DNA of 64,000 nt, from contig NZ_FQXA01000008.1 in the NCBI RefSeq assembly GCF_900129835.1, forward strand, positions 116,598 through 180,597. Reading direction: 5' to 3'. A program made the position numbers and the translations under genes. The DNA comes from Stutzerimonas xanthomarina DSM 18231 (GTDB lineage: Bacteria; Pseudomonadota; Gammaproteobacteria; Pseudomonadales; Pseudomonadaceae). Numbering within the stretch: the first letter of the stretch is position 1; each line of letters opens with the position of its first letter. Under the pieces are notes generated by a model that saw only the letters and a program-made list of their open reading frames with translations, made no database searches and was not told the DNA's origin. Positions 58,131 through 64,000 of the stretch are shown piece after piece.

Positions 58131-58469
58131 GGTGTTCTCCAAGTGGTGGAAGCGTGACTGGAGCTTCCGAATCAGGGTGAAGCCGGGCGGCGATGTTCCG
58201 CCAAGGCGATCTGCCTCACAAGAGAGCAAATTGCATGCCAGTGCTCTGTATTGGCGCTGGATGCCTGCAGATGGGGGCTTGCCGTACAAGCGCCGCACGC
58301 AGCGCCGCACAGCGGGGTTTTCCTGCACTGTATTGGTGCGGCATTGCTTGGGGTTGTTCAATTTCAGTGCAGCATAAGGTGCGTTTGATAAAACTGCCTA
58401 AAGCTTGATCAATTTCCGATATACTCCGCCCCCCTCTTTTCACGCCATGCTGGCGCTGCGCTGTTATCC
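58131..58469. promoter_or_regulatory. glnA/thiI divergent region with NtrC and sigma-54 sites
   Basis: About 340 bp. On the minus strand TGGCATGCAATTTGCT at 58225-58240 fully matches the sigma-54 consensus TGGCAYRN4TTGCW and predicts a start near 58213. An NtrC-type site (complement of TGCACTGTATTGGTGCG at 58324-58340, close to GCACCAATATGGTGCA-type operators) lies about 110 bp further upstream. A weaker half-site occurs at 58241-58257. On the plus strand only a lone TATACT at about 58419-58424 was seen for thiI. Confidence 0.8.
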
Positions 58470-59924
58470 ATGAAGCTGATCGTCAAGGTTTTCCCCGAAA
58501 TCACCATCAAGAGCCCGCCGGTGCGCAAGGGGTTCATACGTCAATTGGCGAAGAACATCCGTACCGTGCTGCGCGACCTCGATCCCGAATTGCGGGTGGA
58601 TGGGGTGTGGGACAACGTTGAGGTGGAAACCGCGCTCAGCGACGCGAAAACCCTGCAGCAGATGATTGAGCGCCTGCGCTGCACACCGGGCATCGCCCAT
58701 TGCCTGGAAGTGCACGAATACCCGCTGGGCGATCTGGATGACATCCTCGCCAAGTGCAAGGCGCACTATGCTGACCGCTTGGCAGGCAAGATATTTGCCG
58801 TTCGCTGCAAACGGGCGGGCAAGCACCCGTTCAGTTCGATGGATGTCGAGCGCCATGTTGGCAGCGAGCTTCGCATTCAGTGCGGTGCTGCCGGTATCTC
58901 CTTGAAGGCGCCTGAAATAGAAGTGCGCATGGAAATCCGCGACCAGCGCCTGTTTGTCGTGCATGCACAGCATGATGGCATCGGCGGCTATCCACTGGGC
59001 GCGCTGGAACAGACGCTGGTGCTGATGTCTGGCGGCTTCGACTCTACCGTGGCCGCATACCAGATGATGCGCCGCGGGCTGATGACCCACTTCTGCTTCT
59101 TCAACCTCGGTGGCCGCGCACATGAGCTCGGCGTGATGGAAGTCGCCCACTATCTATGGAAGAAGTACGGCAGCTCGCATCGCGTACTGTTCATCAGCGT
59201 GCCCTTCGAAGAAGTAGTCGGCGAGATTCTCGAAAAGGTCGACAACAGTCAGATGGGGGTGGTCCTGAAGCGAATGATGCTGCGCGCCTCGACCGAGATT
59301 GCCGAGCGGCTGCACATCGACGCCTTGGTCACTGGCGAGGCGATTTCCCAGGTGTCGAGTCAGACGCTGCCGAACCTGTCGGTGATCGACTCGGCCACCG
59401 ACATGCTGGTGCTGCGCCCGCTGATCGCCAGCCACAAGCAGGACATCATCGACACCGCGTTCGAGATCGGTACCGCCGAGTTCGCCAAGAACATGCCCGA
59501 GTATTGCGGCGTGATCTCGAAGAACCCGACCACCAAGGCCAAGCGTTACCGCATCGAACACGAAGAAAAGCAGTTCGACATGGCGGTGCTCGAGCGCGCC
59601 ATGGCAAACACGCGCCAGGTGGCCATCGACCGAGTGATCGACGAGCTGGGCCAGGATCTGCAAGTTGAAGAAGTCATCGAGGCGAGTGCCGGGCAGGTGG
59701 TGCTCGACATTCGCCATCCTGACCTTGCCGAGGACGAACCTCTGCAACTGCAGGGCATCGAAGTGCATACGCTGCCGTTCTATGCACTGAACAACCGTTT
59801 CAAGGAGCTGGACGTGAATCGCCAGTACCTGCTGTATTGCGATAAAGGTGTCATGAGCCGCCTGCATGCTCATCATTTGTTGAGCGAGGGGCATGTCAAT
59901 GTGCGCGTTTATCGTCCGAGCTAA
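58470..59924 (+). CDS. thiI: tRNA uracil 4-sulfurtransferase (ThiI)
   Basis: A 484-residue protein. An N-terminal ferredoxin-like/THUMP region (about 1-165) precedes the PP-loop ATPase with SGGFDST at about 187-193. A C-terminal rhodanese domain has Cys457 in [15 protein letters not shown]. It makes 4-thiouridine at position 8 of tRNAs and feeds thiamine thiazole synthesis. ATG 58470 gives [20 protein letters not shown]. It is followed by typA 167 bp away. Confidence 0.96.
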   Translation: MKLIVKVFPEITIKSPPVRKGFIRQLAKNIRTVLRDLDPELRVDGVWDNVEVETALSDAKTLQQMIERLRCTPGIAHCLEVHEYPLGDLDDILAKCKAHYADRLAGKIFAVRCKRAGKHPFSSMDVERHVGSELRIQCGAAGISLKAPEIEVRMEIRDQRLFVVHAQHDGIGGYPLGALEQTLVLMSGGFDSTVAAYQMMRRGLMTHFCFFNLGGRAHELGVMEVAHYLWKKYGSSHRVLFISVPFEEVVGEILEKVDNSQMGVVLKRMMLRASTEIAERLHIDALVTGEAISQVSSQTLPNLSVIDSATDMLVLRPLIASHKQDIIDTAFEIGTAEFAKNMPEYCGVISKNPTTKAKRYRIEHEEKQFDMAVLERAMANTRQVAIDRVIDELGQDLQVEEVIEASAGQVVLDIRHPDLAEDEPLQLQGIEVHTLPFYALNNRFKELDVNRQYLLYCDKGVMSRLHAHHLLSEGHVNVRVYRPS

Positions 59925-60091
59925 ACAGCCCGGCCTGCTGGGCGGCAGTATCCGCCACCGCCCTCCCGACCCGCTTCGCGGCTAAATTGCCGCGACACGT
60001 CGTTAACGAGCTCTTCCCTTCATCCAATTTTTCGCGTTGGGCCGCTTGAGGCATTTGCCGTGCAGTCCAATCCAACTACGAGACCACTACT

Positions 60092-61912
60092 GTGATCGAG
60101 AATCTACGTAACATCGCCATCATTGCTCACGTTGACCATGGCAAAACCACCCTGGTCGACAAGCTCCTGCGTCAGTCCGGGACCCTGGAGCGCGCCGAGC
60201 TTAACGACGAGCGTGTAATGGACTCCAATGACCAGGAAAAAGAACGCGGCATCACCATCCTGGCCAAGAACACCGCCATTCGCTGGAACGAGTACCGCAT
60301 CAACATCGTCGACACCCCTGGCCACGCCGACTTCGGCGGTGAAGTCGAGCGCGTGATGTCGATGGTTGACTCCGTGCTGCTGCTGGTCGACGCGCAAGAC
60401 GGCCCGATGCCGCAAACCCGCTTCGTGACCAAAAAGGCTTTCGAAGCCGGCCTGCGTCCGATCGTCGTGATCAACAAAGTTGACCGTCCGGGCGCGCGTC
60501 CTGACTGGGTGCTGGATCAAATCTTCGACCTGTTCGACAACCTGGGCGCCACCGAAGAGCAGCTGGACTTCCAGGTCGTCTACGCCTCGGCGCTGAACGG
60601 CATCGCCGGTCTGGATCACACCGACATGGCCGAAGACATGACCCCGCTGTACCAGGCCATCGTTGACCACGTACCGGCGCCGAAGGTCGACATCGACGGC
60701 CCGTTCCAGATGCAGATTTCCGCTCTGGACTACAACAGCTTCCTCGGCATTATCGGTGTCGGCCGTATCGCCCGCGGCAAGGTCAAGCCGAATACTCCGG
60801 TCACCGCGATCGACATGCATGGCAAGAAGCGTAACGGCCGTATCCTCAAGCTGATGGGTCACCACGGTCTGCACCGTGTCGACGTCGAAGAAGCCACTGC
60901 CGGCGACATCGTCTGCATCAGCGGTATGGATGAGCTGTTCATCTCCGACACCCTGTGCGATCAGAACCACGTCGAAGCGATGAAGCCGCTGACCGTTGAC
61001 GAGCCGACCGTTTCCATGACCTTCCAGGTCAATGACTCACCGTTCTGCGGCAAGGAAGGCAAGTTCGTCACCAGCCGTAACATCAAGGAGCGTCTGGACA
61101 AGGAGCTGCTGTACAACGTGGCGCTGCGCGTCGAAGAAGGCGACTCGGCTGACAAGTTCAAGGTCTCCGGCCGTGGTGAGCTGCACCTGTCGGTACTGAT
61201 CGAAAACATGCGCCGCGAAGGCTTCGAGATGGGCGTAGGCCGTCCCGAAGTGATCATTCGTGAAGTCGATGGCGCCAAGCACGAGCCGTTCGAGAACGTC
61301 ACCATCGACATCCCTGAAGAAGCCCAGGGCAAGGTCATGGAAGAAATGGGCCTGCGTAAGGGCGACCTGAGTAACATGGTTCCGGATGGCAAGGGCCGTG
61401 TTCGTCTTGAATACAACATCCCGGCCCGTGGCCTGATCGGTTTCCGTAACCAGTTCCTGACCATCACCAACGGCGCCGGCATCCTGACCTCGATCTTCGA
61501 CCGTTACGACGTGATGAAGTCCGGCCAGATGTCCGGCCGCCAGAACGGCGTACTGGTATCGATCGATACCGGCAAGGCGCTGACCTACTCCCTGGAAACC
61601 CTGCAGGCGCGCGGCAAGCTGTTTGTCGAGCACGGCCAGGAAATCTACAACGGTCAGATCGTCGGCCTGAACAGCCGTGACAACGACATGGGCGTCAACC
61701 CAACCAAAGGCAAGAAGCTCGACAACATGCGCGCTTCGGGCAAGGACGAAACCATTGCCCTGGTTCCGCCGGTTCGCTTCACCCTTGAGCAGGCTCTGGA
61801 GTTCATCCAGGACGACGAGCTGTGCGAAGTGACCCCGAAGTCGATCCGTCTGCGCAAGAAGATCCTCGACGAAGGCGAGCGCAACCGTGCTGCGAAGAAA
61901 GCTAAGAACTGA
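60092..61912 (+). CDS. typA: Ribosome-associated GTPase TypA/BipA
   Basis: A 606-residue translational GTPase. G1 is [12 protein letters not shown], switch II/G3 is [12 protein letters not shown]4 is NKVDR. The long C-terminal half holds the EF-G-like and unique TypA domains. It is important in stress and ribosome assembly. The start is GTG 60092 ([14 protein letters not shown]). A strong hairpin terminator follows the stop. Confidence 0.97.
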   Translation: MIENLRNIAIIAHVDHGKTTLVDKLLRQSGTLERAELNDERVMDSNDQEKERGITILAKNTAIRWNEYRINIVDTPGHADFGGEVERVMSMVDSVLLLVDAQDGPMPQTRFVTKKAFEAGLRPIVVINKVDRPGARPDWVLDQIFDLFDNLGATEEQLDFQVVYASALNGIAGLDHTDMAEDMTPLYQAIVDHVPAPKVDIDGPFQMQISALDYNSFLGIIGVGRIARGKVKPNTPVTAIDMHGKKRNGRILKLMGHHGLHRVDVEEATAGDIVCISGMDELFISDTLCDQNHVEAMKPLTVDEPTVSMTFQVNDSPFCGKEGKFVTSRNIKERLDKELLYNVALRVEEGDSADKFKVSGRGELHLSVLIENMRREGFEMGVGRPEVIIREVDGAKHEPFENVTIDIPEEAQGKVMEEMGLRKGDLSNMVPDGKGRVRLEYNIPARGLIGFRNQFLTITNGAGILTSIFDRYDVMKSGQMSGRQNGVLVSIDTGKALTYSLETLQARGKLFVEHGQEIYNGQIVGLNSRDNDMGVNPTKGKKLDNMRASGKDETIALVPPVRFTLEQALEFIQDDELCEVTPKSIRLRKKILDEGERNRAAKKAKN

Positions 61913-61930
61913 TATAGCTTTTGGTTAATG

Positions 61931-61966
61931 AAAGCCCCCGCCGGCGAGAGCCGGCGGGGGCTTTTT
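61931..61966. terminator. Strong bidirectional terminator between typA and tssA-like gene
   Basis: A 15-bp stem (AAAGCCCCCGCCGGC pairing with GCCGGCGGGGGCTTT) with a GAGA tetraloop, followed by further T on both strands. It lies between convergent genes. Confidence 0.95.
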
Positions 61967-61967
61967 G

Positions 61968-63191
61968 CTATTTGGCGAAAGAGTATTGGCCGAGCCGACA
62001 CGGCTGGCGTACGGCTTCGCGTCTTGACCCGATACAGTCGGAGGTCTGACTAACCTTAGAGCTATCGATATGGGGCAAGCTTGCTGTGCGTATTTCGGCG
62101 TCAGCGAATGGAGCTCCGTCATGGAAGCGCAGATCGTCGAGGCCCGGCATGCGCTGCAGAAACAGGGCGAGCTGAATCTCAACCTCGCGCATCGCCTGTT
62201 CAGCGTCTAGCTCGCTCAAGCATTCCCAGGCTAGACGCTGACCATCGAGCCAGAACGGCGCGCGGGCGATGCTGGCTTCTAAGTCTGCTAATAAACCGGC
62301 GTATAGGCCCTGCGAAAAACGCTCGCGATAGCTGGCGAGTTTGTCTGCCGGAATGCCCCGTAGCGCTGTGATCTGCTCGGCGTTGCGTTCGGGAAGGCTA
62401 TCGATGGACAGCCAAAGCAGGGTGCGAGCCAACCGTAGCGGCTTGAGGTCGGTGGCTTTCTGCTTGAGCCACCAGCCGCAAAGTGGTCGGGCTTGATCCT
62501 GCAAGCTGCGCAGGCTCTTGTGGGCGTCTTTCTCGTGCTCGACCGGGGTGGTGGCCGTGAATACCTGCGCCGCTACCTGCTTGACCTGGGCTATAGCTGC
62601 ACCGACAGCTCCTGGCTGCGAATGCGCAGCGCCGGCTCGTTTGACCATTTCCTCGAGTCGGCGGCATAGAGGTAATAGGAGCGGCGCCTGTGTTCCGAGC
62701 TTCGCCGCCAGGCAGCCTTCGAGGCTGCGCAGCTCGACCGCGATCTGTTCGAACAGTGGGAGCTGTTCGCCCATCGGCACATGGTCTGCGAGCACCTGTT
62801 CCATGCGAGGGACCAGCCAGGTGATCGCAGCGGTACGAGTGCGGTCCTTGCGTGGGTGGATATCGTCCCAATGGTCGCGACAGAAGAAGCCGAGCATGGA
62901 CAGGCCAGCATGCAATCCGAGAAACGAATCACGCTGATACAGGCTCCAGGTCAGCCAAGCCGCAATACGTAAATCTTTCGTTTGGGTGCTAAGCAGGTCT
63001 TCGCTGCCTTCGCGCACGGCTTCCCAGTCTATGGACCCCGCAGCGTGCAATGACGACGCCTTGCCGAGCTCCTGCTCCAGCAGCTCATACGCAGCGGCAT
63101 AGCGAACATCTTCGCCCGCGAAGCAGGTGGCTGTGATGGGAGCTTTCGCTACCGCCAATACATAAGCGGCTAGCTTGCTTGAAAACGTCAT
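61968..63191 (-). CDS. Orphan type VI secretion protein TssA-like (VasJ/ImpA type)
   Basis: A 407-residue protein from ATG 63191. The N-terminal ImpA-like part (about 15-135) has DVRYAAAYELLEQELGKASSLH, DLRIAAWLTWSLYQRDSFLGLHAGL and FCRDHWDDIHP. The C-terminal VasJ part (about 230-390) contains MPGLDDLRFHDGAPFADAE. After that the last ~40 residues look unlike the family, so the tail may be altered. TssA primes sheath assembly of T6SS, but no other tss genes are in the window. Could be functional in trans or a relic. Confidence 0.75.
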   Translation of the reverse strand: MTFSSKLAAYVLAVAKAPITATCFAGEDVRYAAAYELLEQELGKASSLHAAGSIDWEAVREGSEDLLSTQTKDLRIAAWLTWSLYQRDSFLGLHAGLSMLGFFCRDHWDDIHPRKDRTRTAAITWLVPRMEQVLADHVPMGEQLPLFEQIAVELRSLEGCLAAKLGTQAPLLLPLCRRLEEMVKRAGAAHSQPGAVGAAIAQVKQVAAQVFTATTPVEHEKDAHKSLRSLQDQARPLCGWWLKQKATDLKPLRLARTLLWLSIDSLPERNAEQITALRGIPADKLASYRERFSQGLYAGLLADLEASIARAPFWLDGQRLAWECLSELDAEQAMREVEIQLALFLQRMPGLDDLRFHDGAPFADAEIRTASLPHIDSSKVSQTSDCIGSRREAVRQPCRLGQYSFAK

Positions 63192-63550
63192 TCCCTGACT
63201 CGACTGATGCCTGCCTAAGCGTTGTGCTTTGCAGGTGCGCTTCATGCGCAACGACTTGCTACGTGCCAAAACCCTGCACGTCATTGAGGTGCGAATGCTA
63301 GGCAGGAAGAGTGAACCCGACTGTGAAGTGGTTTCCATCTAAGGCGATAGAGCGACCGAAGACGCAGGGGGTGTGGCCGAGATGAGCAGTAGTTAACTTA
63401 TTGGCGCTCGATAAAGATGAACCTCTGTTCGGATTATTGGTCGCTCCACCTTCGATGCCGGGAGCGCCAGTGCTCAAGCAAGAAGATGTCTCTCTATATA
63501 GATAGAAAACGCGAGCTAGAAGATACGTATCTCCGAAACTCAGAAAACCG
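63192..63550. other. Upstream region of the rRNA operon, no gene seen
   Basis: About 360 bases between the TssA-like gene start and the first rrn promoter. It must hold the promoter of the TssA-like gene. CCTGCCTA (63210-63217) and its complement (63299-63306) form a spaced inverted repeat. No reading frame has recognisable protein features. Confidence 0.4.
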
Positions 63551-63578
63551 TTGACGTGACGTTCTGAGCCCCTATAAT
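63551..63578 (+). promoter_or_regulatory. rrn promoter P1
   Basis: TTGACG (63551-63556), 16-bp spacer, TATAAT (63573-63578), followed by a GC-rich GCGCACC discriminator typical of stringently controlled rRNA promoters. Confidence 0.9.
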
Positions 63579-63647
63579 GCGCACCTTCTCCGGTGCAGGC
63601 CTTTGGCGAAAACTCTTGTAAATCAAGAAGTTAGCGAAATTAAAGGC

Positions 63648-63675
63648 TTGCGCGGACGGCAAATTCGAGTAGAAT
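63648..63675 (+). promoter_or_regulatory. rrn promoter P2
   Basis: TTGCGC (63648-63653), 16-bp spacer, TAGAAT (63670-63675), with GCGCCGGG following. The weakest of the four by -35 match. Confidence 0.65.
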
Positions 63676-63753
63676 GCGCCGGGCCGACAGGGTGGTGGTT
63701 TCGCGCTGTTGGCAGCTTCGGTCAGGTTGATCGGAGGCGGTTGAAAGAGGTGG

Positions 63754-63781
63754 TTGACAGCGGTTTTAGACGCTGTATGAT
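63754..63781 (+). promoter_or_regulatory. rrn promoter P3
   Basis: TTGACA (63754-63759), 16-bp spacer, TATGAT (63776-63781), followed by TCGCCTCCC. Confidence 0.85.
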
Positions 63782-63862
63782 TCGCCTCCCGCTGACGAGA
63801 GACGCTAGGTTGATCGGAAGCGCAAGCGGTTGAGAAGAAAGAAAAACTTCTTCAAAAACAGC

Positions 63863-63890
63863 TTGACGAGACACAAGGCTGCTGTAGAAT
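63863..63890 (+). promoter_or_regulatory. rrn promoter P4, proximal
   Basis: TTGACG (63863-63868), 16-bp spacer, TAGAAT (63885-63890), then GCGCGGCC. It is the closest of the four to the boxA. Confidence 0.88.
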
Positions 63891-64000
63891 GCGCGGCCTC
63901 GGTTAAGACGAAAGACTTGATCGAAACGCTCTTTAACAACTGAATCAAGCAATTCGTGTGGGTGCTTGTGAGGTAAGACTGGTAGTCAGCAAGATTATCA
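63891..64000 (+). other. rRNA operon leader with boxA (63928-63938)
   Basis: The leader contains CGCTCTTTAACAA at 63927-63939, matching the boxA antitermination signal (TGCTCTTTAACA). A GTGTGGGTGCTTGTG boxC-like stretch follows at about 63956-63970. In Pseudomonas this precedes the 16S rRNA gene, which should begin just beyond the window end; its mature 5' sequence is not visible here. Confidence 0.88.

Noticed and set aside
58401..58424. thiI promoter from TATACT
   Set aside because: A -10-like sequence without a -35 at sensible spacing; not strong enough to list as its own feature.
63210..63306. CCTGCCTA/TAGGCAGG inverted repeat considered as an integron attC or IS end
   Set aside because: No GTTRRRY/RYYYAAC core sites, no target duplication and no transposase nearby.
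63603..63833. A 76-codon frame within the rrn promoter region
   Set aside because: It spans two good promoters (63648 and 63754) and has no recognised protein features.

Overview
The window looks like a chromosomal segment of a Pseudomonadaceae bacterium of the Stutzerimonas (Pseudomonas) stutzeri type. It is GC-rich and gene-dense, and its proteins read as close Pseudomonas homologues. From memory, gene order matches two blocks of the P. aeruginosa PAO1 map: uvrD - GGDEF/EAL - trhP - zwf-like - RpiR regulator - pycR - pycAB, and tatCBA - hisEI - ubiBJE - DUF971 - hslUV, then trmL - ntrCB - glnA - thiI - typA. An ectABCD-ask operon for ectoine and hydroxyectoine fits a salt-tolerant S. stutzeri-type organism. 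No prophage, insertion sequence, CRISPR array or tRNA gene was recognised. The window ends in the promoter and leader region of a ribosomal RNA operon.

Layout. 1-11.4 kb: 5' end of selA, a Tim44-domain protein, a small lipoprotein, an orphan TRAP-type binding lipoprotein, uvrD, a PAS-GGDEF-EAL membrane protein, trhP and a DUF2243/CtaG pair. 11.4-16.2 kb: ectABCD-ask on the minus strand, with a recognisable promoter and a hairpin between ectD and ask. 16.8-20.7 kb: zwf divergent from a HexR-like RpiR regulator with a perfect palindromic operator between them, then a small unknown gene and a LysR regulator (pycR by position). 21.1-27.2 kb: sufBCDS-sufT-sufE for Fe-S cluster assembly, preceded by an IscR-like site. 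27.5-30.8 kb: the two-subunit pyruvate carboxylase pycAB. 31-41 kb: glutaminase, beta-carbonic anhydrase, a periplasmic binding protein, a thioesterase-like protein, a YkgJ-type protein, glgP, fbp and several lipoproteins. 40.7-42.6 kb: pip-dtd and a UPF0158 protein.

42.6-51.6 kb is a dense minus-strand block: rsmE, tatCBA, hisE/hisI, ubiB/ubiJ/ubiE, then DUF971 and hslUV with a sigma-32-like promoter. A PHA-system protein sits on the plus strand inside it. 51.7-61.9 kb holds trmL, ntrBC, two DUF4124 proteins, glnA (sigma-54 promoter and NtrC site), thiI and typA. 62-64 kb holds an orphan TssA-like gene and four tandem rrn promoters followed by a boxA.

Themes. Carbon flow (zwf, pyc, glgP, fbp), nitrogen control (ntrBC/glnA, glutaminase) and osmotic stress (ectoine) sit side by side. 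Against the PAO1 order recalled from memory, ect and suf look like two cassettes inserted into an otherwise conserved backbone. That comparison is recall plus inference and was not computed here.
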